DNA of 64,000 bases from Sphingomonas aerophila. GTDB taxonomy: Bacteria; Pseudomonadota; Alphaproteobacteria; Sphingomonadales; Sphingomonadaceae. The DNA lies in the NCBI RefSeq assembly GCF_014199305.1, contig NZ_JACIJK010000006.1, forward strand, positions 1-64,000, read 5' to 3'. Both the position numbers and the translations under genes were made by a program. Shown piece by piece: positions 1-7,960 of this stretch (positions are counted from its first letter, which is position 1; each line of letters begins with the position of its first letter). Below the pieces are notes generated by a model. That model did not search any database, was not told where the DNA came from, and saw only the letters and a list, made by a program, of their open reading frames with translations.

Positions 1-31
1 GCTCATCCGTCAGCCAGTACAGGTCGCTCAT
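1..31 (-). CDS. IS5-family transposase, N-terminal fragment (window edge)
   Basis: The ATG at 31-29 on the minus strand is preceded by GAGGAG (39-44). It opens MSDLYWLTDE, which matches the usual opening of IS5-family DDE transposases of sphingomonads as I remember them. Only ten codons are inside the window, so the catalytic core cannot be inspected. The gene would move the element by cutting at the terminal repeat seen at 81-92. Confidence 0.65.
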   Translation of the reverse strand, partial: MSDLYWLTDE

Positions 32-92
32 CCACGCTCTCCTCACAGAGCCTGAATCAGATCGCGCCTCTCACATCAATGGGTCCTGACCC
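1..92 (-). mobile_element. End of an IS5-family insertion sequence
   Basis: Only one end of the element is in the window. On the minus strand the terminus begins near position 92 with GGGTCAGGACCC followed by ATTGATG, which I recall as the terminal repeat type of sphingomonad IS5/IS427-like elements. The next host bases complete CTAG (92-95), fitting the YTAR-type target of this family. About 60 bases inside the end the transposase reading frame starts. The other end and any target duplication lie outside the window. Confidence 0.7.
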
Positions 93-94
93 TA

Positions 95-595
95 GTACTC
101 GACTACCATCACGAGCGGTTCTCCGAACTGCGCGAGGCAGCACTCAAGCTGGGCTACGCACACCTGTTCATCACGACCGAGAACCGAGCGCAGACCCTCA
201 ACACGATCACGCTCGTAGTCCCGTTTTCCGCCCCGTTGGGTGTGTCCCAATATAGCCGCATCGCAAGCTGTATCGCGACCGAGTTGAGCGTCTACGGGCT
301 GGTTGAGGGCGCGCTCGCAGCAACCCACATCGTCAACATCCATGCCACTTCACTGACCGGGTTTGAACGAGGCGAACTGCTCGACGGTGCGGCTTACATC
401 CAGCGCACCGCTCGCATGTTCCAACGACAAGACGCTCGCCGCTTCGAACGCACGACGGCCCGCTCGGCAGCAGCGGCGCAGATCGAAACTCCCCACTATA
501 CCTGCTCCGACGACATGTTTGCCTGGCCAGTAACGAAGGCGGAGCAAGTCGCTATCCCGGCCGCTCGCCCCTTCCAAATCTCGACAATCAAGTAA
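95..595 (+). pseudogene. Phage/plasmid-type gene truncated by the IS, C-terminal part
   Basis: The frame is open from the IS junction (codon at 95) to the TGA ending at position 597, giving about 167 residues. The first in-frame ATG is only at 236, but the residues before it (starting VLDYHHERFSEL) read as normal protein, so the true N-terminus was probably upstream and has been cut off by the insertion. The visible part contains a hydrophobic strand-like stretch (ITLVVPFSAPL) and an ATHIVNIHAT segment. I do not recognise a named family; it faintly resembles phage or plasmid replication/primase-type proteins. It lies in the same orientation as, and 97 bases before, the tail-type gene. Confidence 0.5.
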
Positions 596-627
596 TGAAG
601 TAGGGCGGACAGTTCAGAACGTGATGG

Positions 628-656
628 GGCAGTCTAGCCCAGCAAGGGCTACTGCC
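628..656 (+). other. Strong hairpin before the tail-type gene
   Basis: GGCAGT-ct-AGCCC (628-640) pairs fully with GGGCTACTGCC (646-656) around the loop agcaa, giving an 11-bp stem with a two-base bulge. No T-run follows, so it is not a classical intrinsic terminator. It lies between the truncated gene and the large gene and could be an mRNA-processing or leader structure. Confidence 0.5.
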
Positions 657-692
657 TAAGCGGCATAGAATGCGGCGTCTGGTAAATACCGG

Positions 693-3600
693 ATGCCGCT
701 AAAAACAGACAGCAAACTCACTCAGTTCATGGTTTCGGCAGGCGAGCCGGTTCATGTGCGAAAGATCCTCGCCGACCAGCAGGGCATCTCAGAAGACTTG
801 ACCGGACGTGCGTTCACGCTTGGTGCGTGGGACACCGCCCGTAACATCGACGAGAAGCTAGAAGCTACTGTCCACACGGATACCACTCCGCATTACATGG
901 AGTGGAAGCAGAACGGCTCCTTTACGACGAGGATCAAGTCTGCCGGCACCCTGAACTTCGAGATCGCCGAGCGTCTAGCCGAGGACACCAAGGAAACGCT
1001 TGCTTCGGGGAAGCTGACGGTAATCCCGTCGCATCCATCGATCGTTAGCCTCAATACGGGGCCGATCTCTCGGCACATGCTCACGATCAAGCGGCTAAAC
1101 GACGCAACAAACGACAAAGACGCAGAATACCAGATTACCTACGGGCCAGCGCCCAACATCTTCCCGGTCGCACCGTCCAACACTTCTGCTCCGACGATCA
1201 CGGGCACTCCCCAGCAGGGCCAGACACTCTCCGCTTTGAGTGGCTCCTGGTCGGGCACATCGCCCACCTATGCGTACCAGTGGCTTCGCAATGGCACGGC
1301 GATCACCGGAGCGACCTCTCAGACTTACACGCTCGTGGCCGCAGATGTGGGCACGGCCGTTTCCGTTAGGGTCACGGCATCCAATAGCGCGGGCAATGCG
1401 ACGGCAATCAGCGCAGCGACTGGTTCAGTGTCGGCGCTTGTTGTCGCGCCCGCTAACACGGTCGCACCAAGTATCAGCGGCACTGCTCAGCAGGGGCAGG
1501 TTCTCACCGCGTCGCCGGGCACATGGTCCGGCACCTCGCCCAGCTACGCTTACGCATGGCTCCGCAACGGCACGGCAATCAGCGGCGCTACTTCGTCCAC
1601 CTACACCCTCGTTGCCGCAGACGTTGGCACGACCATTCAGGTGCGTGTCACTGCCAGCAACAGCGCAGGCAATGCTACCGCGACGAGCGCTTCTACTTCC
1701 TCGGTTGCTGCCGCTCCCGCCACCCCTCCAACCTACACGTACGGGCAGCTTGGCGTCTCGCCCCAGGCGTTCACGCAAGGCGCGGCGGCCGGAACAGTCA
1801 TAGGAACGATCAGCGGCAAGACCATTGGTTCGACCATCACTGTCAGCGATCCACGCCTATCCGTGTCCTCGGATGGCACCCAGCTGCTTGTTGGTCTGAC
1901 TGTCAGCAACGCCAACGACGTTATCAGCGCCAACCTAATCGAAAGTGGCAGCGACGCGACCAACTCCGGTCGAGCCTCCGCAATCTCCATCACGGTCAAT
2001 CCCGCACAGGCGAGCGCTGCGACCGTAGACTTTTTCTCCCAGGATATTGCTTCGGCTCCTTGGTACGCAGGTGCGACTAGCCCGAGCGCTATCCGCGACC
2101 GCGTCAGTGGCAGAACCCTAGCGACCTACGAAGCATGGGACGGACCGCTACAGAAGCGCGTCTCTAAAGTCCGCATTTTCGATCCCGCGACTAAGACGTG
2201 GTCCGCTGGTTGTCGGATGTTTGATGCGCAGATCGTTGACGACGATCACGGCGTCCCTGCCCTTGATATTGCGGACAATCGCCGAGCCTACAGCTTTGGT
2301 GGCGCACACGTGAATAACAGCCAGCTTCAGGTAGCGATGAGTGCTGCTGGTGACTTCACCTCGTGGACTGTCCAGCCGGGACTCACGCCCTCTACTTACG
2401 GTTATGACGGCCTGGCCTACCCCCATCCAATTGCCATCGGAACCAAGCTGTACTTGTACCTACGCTGCCAGAAGAACTCGACCAACAGGTTCCTTTTTGG
2501 CCTGTTGGCCGGCGACATTCAGACGGACGGATCAGTCGTTTGGCCTTCGGCTATCACTATCCTCATGGACTTCGGTGCCGATAGCCGCGTCTATGCGGTA
2601 CAGCCGTTGGTGATTTCGCAATCGGGCAACGATGCGGTCATCCGTCACGCTTGTACGTTCGCGGACTCCGGCGACAACTACCGCCAGGACGCTTACTGCT
2701 TTGACCACGATACCGCAGCAGGAGTTCTGAGGGACATCACAGGTGCTTTCTCGCGAAGCACAAGCTCGCCAATGCCGCTGGCCACGGCCCGTTCGTCCGT
2801 TCGTGTCACGCAGCATTTCGAGAATAGTCTTTACGGCAACGTGCCCGCTCATACCTTCGATAGCGCTGGCAATTACCAGATTGCCTATTCGGAGTCCGCC
2901 AGTGGCAGTCTGGATACTCAGATCACCACTCCAGTAATGGAAAGGGTCCTACCCGCAGGTTCGACGGTGCTTGGCGCTCCGATCAACACGGGTGCGGTAG
3001 TCAAGCAGCGCTATGACGTGTTCAACTACGTTCCCATGCCAAACAGCCGCGTGGACATGTACTTCTGCGCTGAAGATGCTCGCGGTTACAATCGCGGTGG
3101 AGACATCGCCTACGTGAGCCGCACAGGACCAGCTGGCACATGGGGCAGCAAGGTCACCATCGCGAATGCTGGTTACTACCTGGGCCTGGATCGCGTCACC
3201 AGCGTTAAGCACAGTGACGGTTCAGTTCGAGTGCTCTGGGGTGAAAACGTCATTCCGGGCGGCGGCAGCGGCGGTGGCCTCAACGCAACTTCGGGCAACG
3301 CTCGTATCTTCGCCCGCTCGGACGCTGGTAATCTCACATACCCGTTTCAGCCGCGACCTGAAACGCAGGCGTTCGCTGCCCGACTACAAGTTCAGCCCTC
3401 CGCTACGGAGATGAAGGCGCTCGACGCACTGATCGCTTGCTACGTTGATGACGGCATCTGGGCACAGGCTGACGCCATCTATGTACCCGCATGGCTGACC
3501 CCTAACACACAGGCCATGTCGCTGAATTTGGTCGGCGACGTTTACAATATGAGCATTCTGGGCAGTGTGACTGCGCAGCAGGTGACCGGGAAGACGGGCT

Positions 3601-4136
3601 ACGCCCTCAAGACCAATGGCGTGGCAGGTAGCTATCTTCGCAGCAGCCTAATCCCGTCTGCGGCAACGGGTCTCAAGTACGCCCAGACCAGCGCAACACT
3701 GGCCATCTACCCAGTGAGTGACGAACAAGAAGTTGGTCAGGCTATTGGCTTTGATAGCGGTGGTACGTCGGGTACGGCATTCATCGTGCCGCGCAATGCG
3801 AGCAACCAGTACTCAATGCGAGTCAACGACGTCGCTGGTTCGGGAAGTAACCTGACCGGCCCTGCCACAACCGCAATAACGATGATGGTTGCGCGTCGTC
3901 AGTCCGCTTCGCCGTTGAAGGGCCTTTACAAGGCGGGTTCACAAACCGCTACGACCTTCGTCAACAGTTCAAGTTCGCCCGTACCAAACTCAGCGTTCTG
4001 CTTGCTGGGTACGTCGGCCACTCCAGCGTCTCGTCAGATTGGATTCGCGTTCATGGGCTCGGCAATCAACGATACGAACCTGCCGATCTTTGAGGCACCA
4101 ATACACCGTTACCTCATCGACATGGGCGTGCTCTAA
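693..4136 (+). CDS. Phage tail-type multidomain protein (Ig repeats, BNR-like propeller, LamG-like C-terminus)
   Basis: 1147 residues, no signal peptide. Residues about 1-155 form an N-terminal module I do not recognise. Two tandem Ig-like repeats follow, at about 160-251 and 252-345, each 92 residues (period 276 bases) with shared QQGQ, GSWSGTSP-like and YTLVAADVGT motifs. A cadherin/Ig-like spacer covers 350-435. Residues about 446-870 resemble a BNR-repeat (sialidase-type) beta-propeller, with DDDHGVPAL and YSFGGAH. Residues about 935-1147 look like a concanavalin/LamG-type binding domain. Such architecture fits a virion surface or tail-spike protein that binds or cuts glycans; the enzymatic role is inference. 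There is no clear Shine-Dalgarno before ATG 693. Its base composition is lower in GC than the genes after 6 kb, consistent with transfer. It ends at a shared bidirectional terminator. Confidence 0.7.
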   Translation: MPLKTDSKLTQFMVSAGEPVHVRKILADQQGISEDLTGRAFTLGAWDTARNIDEKLEATVHTDTTPHYMEWKQNGSFTTRIKSAGTLNFEIAERLAEDTKETLASGKLTVIPSHPSIVSLNTGPISRHMLTIKRLNDATNDKDAEYQITYGPAPNIFPVAPSNTSAPTITGTPQQGQTLSALSGSWSGTSPTYAYQWLRNGTAITGATSQTYTLVAADVGTAVSVRVTASNSAGNATAISAATGSVSALVVAPANTVAPSISGTAQQGQVLTASPGTWSGTSPSYAYAWLRNGTAISGATSSTYTLVAADVGTTIQVRVTASNSAGNATATSASTSSVAAAPATPPTYTYGQLGVSPQAFTQGAAAGTVIGTISGKTIGSTITVSDPRLSVSSDGTQLLVGLTVSNANDVISANLIESGSDATNSGRASAISITVNPAQASAATVDFFSQDIASAPWYAGATSPSAIRDRVSGRTLATYEAWDGPLQKRVSKVRIFDPATKTWSAGCRMFDAQIVDDDHGVPALDIADNRRAYSFGGAHVNNSQLQVAMSAAGDFTSWTVQPGLTPSTYGYDGLAYPHPIAIGTKLYLYLRCQKNSTNRFLFGLLAGDIQTDGSVVWPSAITILMDFGADSRVYAVQPLVISQSGNDAVIRHACTFADSGDNYRQDAYCFDHDTAAGVLRDITGAFSRSTSSPMPLATARSSVRVTQHFENSLYGNVPAHTFDSAGNYQIAYSESASGSLDTQITTPVMERVLPAGSTVLGAPINTGAVVKQRYDVFNYVPMPNSRVDMYFCAEDARGYNRGGDIAYVSRTGPAGTWGSKVTIANAGYYLGLDRVTSVKHSDGSVRVLWGENVIPGGGSGGGLNATSGNARIFARSDAGNLTYPFQPRPETQAFAARLQVQPSATEMKALDALIACYVDDGIWAQADAIYVPAWLTPNTQAMSLNLVGDVYNMSILGSVTAQQVTGKTGYALKTNGVAGSYLRSSLIPSAATGLKYAQTSATLAIYPVSDEQEVGQAIGFDSGGTSGTAFIVPRNASNQYSMRVNDVAGSGSNLTGPATTAITMMVARRQSASPLKGLYKAGSQTATTFVNSSSSPVPNSAFCLLGTSATPASRQIGFAFMGSAINDTNLPIFEAPIHRYLIDMGVL

Positions 4137-4143
4137 AGAGGTA

Positions 4144-4174
4144 CATGGCCGTCCAGACGATCCGGACGGCCATG
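4144..4174. terminator. Bidirectional intrinsic terminator-like hairpin
   Basis: CATGGCCGTCC (4144-4154) and GGACGGCCATG (4164-4174) form a perfect 11-bp stem with a nine-base loop. It sits exactly between the 3' ends of the convergent tail-type gene and PEP-CTERM gene. The T-tracts are poor on both sides, so efficiency is uncertain. Confidence 0.65.
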
Positions 4175-4179
4175 GTCGA

Positions 4180-4773
4180 TCAAGCAAATGTGACCTTGGT
4201 CTTGCGCCGACGGCGGTAGCCAGCGACACCACCGGCCAAGCTGAGTCCAGCGATCATCGAAGCCCAGGTAGCGGGCTCGGGCACAGGCGCAGCCATCGGA
4301 GCAAAGGTGAGAGTGCCGCTGCCGCTTCCAGTCAGAGTTTCGTCCGAGTATGGGTCGTAGCGCGCGTTGTAGATGCTCAAGCCGCCCTTAGTCCCGAACA
4401 GTTGCTGAAATGTGGGCAGGTAGTGAGGCTCGTTGCCCTTCGCGTCAGCAAAGATGCTGATAATTGGAACGGACCGACTTGTGGTAAAGCTAAACGATCC
4501 TGTGTTCGTGTTGCCGCTAATATAGTTGACGTTGTCGCCAGCGCTTGTTCCGTCTTCAAAGAAAACATCGACCATACCCCAGCCGCCCAGTAGGCCCTCA
4601 ACGTCGTCGTTGTACTCGCGCTCGTAGCTTAGAGTGCCGTAGAACTTCTCGCCCGGCTGATACAGACCTTCGGCATCGTCGCCGAACACACCATTGAACT
4701 TAAGGACTACATTTTCGGCGTTGGCCACGGTTGGTGTAACCGCCAAAATGGCGGCAAGTACGTACCCCTTCAT
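4180..4773 (-). CDS. PEP-CTERM sorting domain protein
   Basis: 197 residues. A signal peptide is visible at the N-terminus (MKGYVLAAILAVTPTVANA). The C-terminus carries PEPATWASMIAG, then a hydrophobic stretch, then RRRRK, which is the PEP-CTERM sorting signal recognised by exosortase, so the mature protein is probably exported and processed at the cell surface. The middle part has no family I recognise. A good RBS (AGGGGAAAG) stands before the ATG. It is convergent with the phage-type gene and divergent from the small ORF at 4892. Its composition is as A/T-rich as its phage-like neighbour, so it may be island cargo. No exosortase gene is in the window. Confidence 0.85.
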   Translation of the reverse strand: MKGYVLAAILAVTPTVANAENVVLKFNGVFGDDAEGLYQPGEKFYGTLSYEREYNDDVEGLLGGWGMVDVFFEDGTSAGDNVNYISGNTNTGSFSFTTSRSVPIISIFADAKGNEPHYLPTFQQLFGTKGGLSIYNARYDPYSDETLTGSGSGTLTFAPMAAPVPEPATWASMIAGLSLAGGVAGYRRRRKTKVTFA

Positions 4774-4800
4774 CTACTTTCCCCTGCTAAGTTCAGGGCG

Positions 4801-4828
4801 AAGCTAGACTAGGTTAATAACGTGTCAA
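4801..4828 (-). promoter_or_regulatory. Candidate sigma70-type promoter of the PEP-CTERM gene
   Basis: Reading the minus strand, TTGACA (4828-4823) is a perfect -35 hexamer. It is followed after 16 bases by TAGCTT (4806-4801), a weak -10. The start codon is 28 bases further at 4773. It is supported only by the hexamers and position. Confidence 0.4.
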
Positions 4829-4891
4829 CTAGGATCGCCCGCTCGTCAGAAGAACTCTCGACAAATCGGAACGTATGGAGAACAAGGCGAC

Positions 4892-5083
4892 ATGACCACG
4901 CCCGATTCCTCCAGCTTCGCCCACTGCCTCCTCAATGCCCCGGCCTGGGCTCGCGTGGGGCTTACGGCTCCATCTGAGCGCCTGCGTGAAGCTGCGGCAG
5001 CAGAACTTGCGCAGACGATCATGGGCGTTCTGGAGGGCTCGCAGGGAACGTACGACGCCCGCCAGATGGCGCTGCCACTCTGA
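4892..5083 (+). CDS. Small conserved-looking protein (DUF6771-like)
   Basis: 63 residues, containing a compact helical pattern: AHCLLNAPAWARVGLTAP, then ERLREAAAAELAQTI. This resembles small sphingomonad proteins that I associate with DUF6771, but that assignment is from memory. A purine-rich stretch (ggagaacaagg) precedes the ATG. No signal peptide, membrane segment or metal motif is visible. The gene lies 125 bases upstream of the vgr-related gene in the same orientation and may be expressed with it. The long minus-strand frame across the same DNA is arginine/serine-rich and looks like a shadow. Confidence 0.5.
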   Translation: MTTPDSSSFAHCLLNAPAWARVGLTAPSERLREAAAAELAQTIMGVLEGSQGTYDARQMALPL

Positions 5084-5208
5084 CGTGGCGCCGGCCAACA
5101 CGGCACTGGTCGCAAGCTGCCCATCATTCTGTCTGTTTTAGGCCCTCCATCCTGAATTGACCGGAACAAGCCCCGTGCTGACCCATTCTCGCCCACCTTG
5201 GAGGCGGA

Positions 5209-5703
5209 ATGAATACGAGTACGAGTACGAGTGTGGGTACGGCGAAGGGCACGAGACGAAAGCTGACCGAGGGCGAGAAGCGGCTCGCTCGATCTGTCTA
5301 CCGGGACAGCATCAACCTCGACGCAGTGGAAGTCCGCCGCAAGAAGTGGGCGTTCTTCCAGCCGCGACACGTCGCCATGGCTCCAAGCGGTCACATACAC
5401 CTTCACCCCGATAGTCCGCTTTGGACCGAGGATTTCAGTCACGGCGGACTGGGTACGCGGGGGCTGTTCATTCACGAGCTCTGCCATGTCTGGCAGACGC
5501 AACGTGGAGTGTACCTTCCACTCGCTAGACACCCCTTCTGTCGCTACAGCTACACCATCAAACCCGGCTGGCGATTTCAGCAGTATGGGCTTGAACAGCA
5601 AGCTGAGATCGTGCGCCATGCTTACCTGCTGCGCGAAGGATACACCGTGCCAGGGGCGCCCTCGCTTGGTCTCTACGACAGCATCTTGAGCGTATTCCGC
5701 TGA
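5209..5703 (+). CDS. vgr-related protein with HELCH zinc motif (intact copy)
   Basis: 164 residues. The key feature is HELCH at residues 89-93, a zincin-type HExxH motif, followed by VWQTQRGVYLPL and, later, YGLEQQAEIVRHAYLL, which places a glutamate downstream in the way gluzincins supply a third ligand. In sphingomonad annotation such proteins are often labelled 'vgr related protein'; activity is not established. A strong RBS (GGAGG) sits just before the ATG. The N-terminus is encoded by a hexamer repeat. Codon use is more A/T-rich than that of the partial copy immediately downstream, suggesting the two copies have different origins. Confidence 0.75.
   Translation: MNTSTSTSVGTAKGTRRKLTEGEKRLARSVYRDSINLDAVEVRRKKWAFFQPRHVAMAPSGHIHLHPDSPLWTEDFSHGGLGTRGLFIHELCHVWQTQRGVYLPLARHPFCRYSYTIKPGWRFQQYGLEQQAEIVRHAYLLREGYTVPGAPSLGLYDSILSVFR
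5215..5232 (+). repeat. Tandem hexamer ACGAGT x3 inside the vgr-related gene
   Basis: Three perfect copies of ACGAGT encode Thr-Ser three times just after the start codon. In-frame hexamer gain or loss would change the N-terminal length without a frameshift. Confidence 0.8.
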
Positions 5704-5747
5704 GATTACGCGTTTTTAATTCGTTGCGTTTGCGCAAATACAGGGTG

Positions 5748-5969
5748 CACATCTGGCAGCACCAGCGCGGCGTCTATCTTCCCCTCGCCCGTCATCCCTG
5801 GTGCCGGTACGACTACGCAATCAAGCCCGGCCAGCCCTTCGCCCGCTATGGCTTGGAGCAGCAGGCCGAGATCGTTCGCCACGCCTTTTTGCTGCGTGCA
5901 GGTCAGATCGTGATCGGCGCGCCGCCGCTCCATAGCTACCGGTCTTTGCTTCCGTTCAACATGCGGTAA
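5748..5969 (+). pseudogene. vgr-related protein, 3' half only (truncated second copy)
   Basis: The translation from HIWQHQRGVYLPLARHPWCRYDYAIKPG onward aligns residue by residue with the second half of the intact gene at 5209-5703 (HVWQTQRGVYLPLARHPFCRYSYTIKPG). Similarity continues through YGLEQQAEIVRHAFLLRAG to the stop. Similarity begins exactly at the second histidine of the HExxH motif, so the catalytic motif is lost. A short ATG-initiated frame (5724) gives an unrelated seven-residue lead-in. The fragment is GC-rich like the following chromosome. It is best explained as the host's own gene cut at an island boundary. Confidence 0.75.
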
Positions 5970-6018
5970 GCGTCGGGCGTGAACGCTTTGCTAAACCGGA
6001 CGTGCTACCTGCCGGTTG

Positions 6019-7041
6019 ATGAGCGCCACGCCAGACACGATACGCCTGAGCGCACGCCTGCCTGAACTCGATGCACTACGCGGTCTCTCCGCACTGGCCG
6101 TGGGCTTGTACCACCTGACCTATTTCGTACCGTTCATGTTGCCGGGCGCTCATCGCGGCAGCGTCCCGATCTGGTGGGGCTGCTACGGCGTCCAGGTATT
6201 TTTCGCGATCTCAGGTTTTGTCATCCTGGGCTCACTCGACCGCATCTCCGACCTTCGTGCGTTTGTCCGGGCCAGGGCCGCGCGGATCTTCCCCGAGTAC
6301 TGGCTGGCGATGCTTGTTACGGCCAGCGTCACGGCGTTGCTCGGGCCGCCCTGGCTTCGCGTCGATCTCGCTACCTGGATCGCGAACCTGCCGCTCCTGC
6401 AGATGTGGACGGGGGTTGGCATGGTCGACGGGGTATATTGGTCGCTGAACGTGGAGATCGTTTTCTACGCGGCGATGGCACTGGTATGGCGGGTCGGCTG
6501 GACCCGGGAGATCGAAACGGTGGTGCTCATCTGGCTGGCACTCAAGTGGCTCCTGTGGGCCTGCCCAGTACTGCCGGTCGGAATCGAGCATTTTCTGATG
6601 GTCCAGCATGCTCCCTATTTTGCCGTCGGGCTGATCGCCTATCGCATCTGGGCGGGGCACCGGAGCCTATCCGAACAAATCCCTATCCTGGCCACGTGCG
6701 CCGCCACCGTGTGGCTGCTCGACCCGGTCCACGCCCATTGGTTGTTCGCCGCCATGGTGCCGCTGTTTCTACTGCTCGCCTGCAACCGCCTTCGTGCGCT
6801 GGACCACCCGGTCCTGCTGTGGATGGGGCGGATCTCCTACCCGTTCTACCTGCTGCACGGCGCTATCGGCTATTCCGTTATCTATCGACTATCCGCCGCA
6901 GGATGGGGGCCGAACGAGGCCTCAGCCGCGGCGCTGGTCACGGGTGCGCTGCTGGCGACCGGTCTCGACTACCTGATGCACCTTGGCCGCGGGGCCGGTT
7001 TCCGCGTTGGCAACCGTCCTGCAAAGGTCGCGCTCGCCTGA
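6019..7041 (+). CDS. Acyltransferase family 3 membrane protein (OafA/YrhL type)
   Basis: 340 residues from ATG 6019; a TTG one codon earlier is possible. The N-terminus LPELDALRGLSALAVGLYH is the signature start of acyltransferase-3 proteins: the conserved Arg of DALRG and the His of LYH are thought to form part of the active site in the membrane. About ten hydrophobic segments follow, with WSLNVEIVFY and RISYPFYLLHGAIGY being typical family blocks. Members transfer acetyl or other acyl groups to surface glycans or lipids; the acceptor here is unknown. It follows the truncated vgr copy and is convergent with trhO. Confidence 0.9.
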   Translation: MSATPDTIRLSARLPELDALRGLSALAVGLYHLTYFVPFMLPGAHRGSVPIWWGCYGVQVFFAISGFVILGSLDRISDLRAFVRARAARIFPEYWLAMLVTASVTALLGPPWLRVDLATWIANLPLLQMWTGVGMVDGVYWSLNVEIVFYAAMALVWRVGWTREIETVVLIWLALKWLLWACPVLPVGIEHFLMVQHAPYFAVGLIAYRIWAGHRSLSEQIPILATCAATVWLLDPVHAHWLFAAMVPLFLLLACNRLRALDHPVLLWMGRISYPFYLLHGAIGYSVIYRLSAAGWGPNEASAAALVTGALLATGLDYLMHLGRGAGFRVGNRPAKVALA

Positions 7042-7060
7042 ACTCTCGGCGGCTTACAGC

Positions 7061-7960
7061 CTAGCCTCCCCTCGCTTCGGCAAGCTGCTTCTGACGATGC
7101 CGTTCGGCATAGCCTGCCCGCTGCTCGTCGCTCCGCTGGTCGTGGCAGGCAGCGCAGCTGACGCCTTCCTGAAACAAAGGCGACGATAGATCGTCGGGCG
7201 ACAAAGGGTGTTGGCAAGCGCGGCACAGGCGATGGGTGCCCGGCTCCAGGCCATGCACGACCGCGACCCGCTCGTCGAACACGAAGCACTCACCCTGCCA
7301 CCGGCTCTCGGCTTCGGGCACCGTTTCCAGGTATCTCAGGATGCCGCCTTGAAGGTGAAACACGTCCTCGACGCCCTCCTGCTTCAGGAACGCCGTCGCC
7401 TTTTCACAGCGAATGCCGCCCGTGCAGAACATAGCGACCCGGCGCTTACCCGCGAGCAGAGACTCGCGGTTCTCGCGGAACCAGCGAGGGAAGTCGCGAA
7501 AGCTTGGCGTCTCGGGGTCGACCGCCCCGGCAAAGCTGCCGATCGCGACCTCGTAGTCATTGCGCGTGTCGATCACCACGATGTCCGGATCGTCGACCAG
7601 CGCGTTCCAGTCCTCGGGCGCGACATAGGTCCCGACCGTATGGAGCGGGTCGATCCCCTCCACGCCCATCGTGACGATCTCTCGCTTCAGCCGCACCTTC
7701 ATGCGCCCGAACGGCATCAGCGCGGCATCCGCGAACTTGACTGATGGCGCCTCGCAGCCGGGGAATGTCCGAACAAGCGCCAGCACCGCCTCGATCGCCT
7801 CGGGGCTGCCCGCAATCGTGCCGTTGATCCCCTCCTGCGCGAGCAGCAGCGTACCCTTCACCCCGCCCGCCTCGCACAATTCCAGCAGCGGCCCGCGCAG
7901 GGCGGCCGGATTCTCGAAGCGCGCAAACTGGTACAGGGCGGCCACCCGAATGGTCGTCAT
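7061..7960 (-). CDS. trhO: tRNA uridine(34) hydroxylase TrhO (rhodanese-like)
   Basis: 299 residues from ATG 7960. The N-terminal domain (residues 1-95) contains [16 protein letters not shown]. The rhodanese domain has [13 protein letters not shown] and the active-site loop [12 protein letters not shown] with Cys179 and Cys185. A C-terminal CRAC...CAAC cysteine pair may bind metal. TrhO makes 5-hydroxyuridine at the wobble base of certain tRNAs. The start overlaps the thrC stop as ATGA, so translation is probably coupled to threonine synthase. Frames beginning upstream run inside thrC and are not the true start. Confidence 0.92.
   Translation of the reverse strand: MTTIRVAALYQFARFENPAALRGPLLELCEAGGVKGTLLLAQEGINGTIAGSPEAIEAVLALVRTFPGCEAPSVKFADAALMPFGRMKVRLKREIVTMGVEGIDPLHTVGTYVAPEDWNALVDDPDIVVIDTRNDYEVAIGSFAGAVDPETPSFRDFPRWFRENRESLLAGKRRVAMFCTGGIRCEKATAFLKQEGVEDVFHLQGGILRYLETVPEAESRWQGECFVFDERVAVVHGLEPGTHRLCRACQHPLSPDDLSSPLFQEGVSCAACHDQRSDEQRAGYAERHRQKQLAEARGG

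Noticed and set aside
4846..5619. 257-residue minus-strand frame opposite the small ORF and vgr-related gene
   Set aside because: Low-complexity Arg/Ser/Thr runs (including the repeat of the hexamer) and no recognisable fold; the plus-strand genes have RBSs and family motifs.
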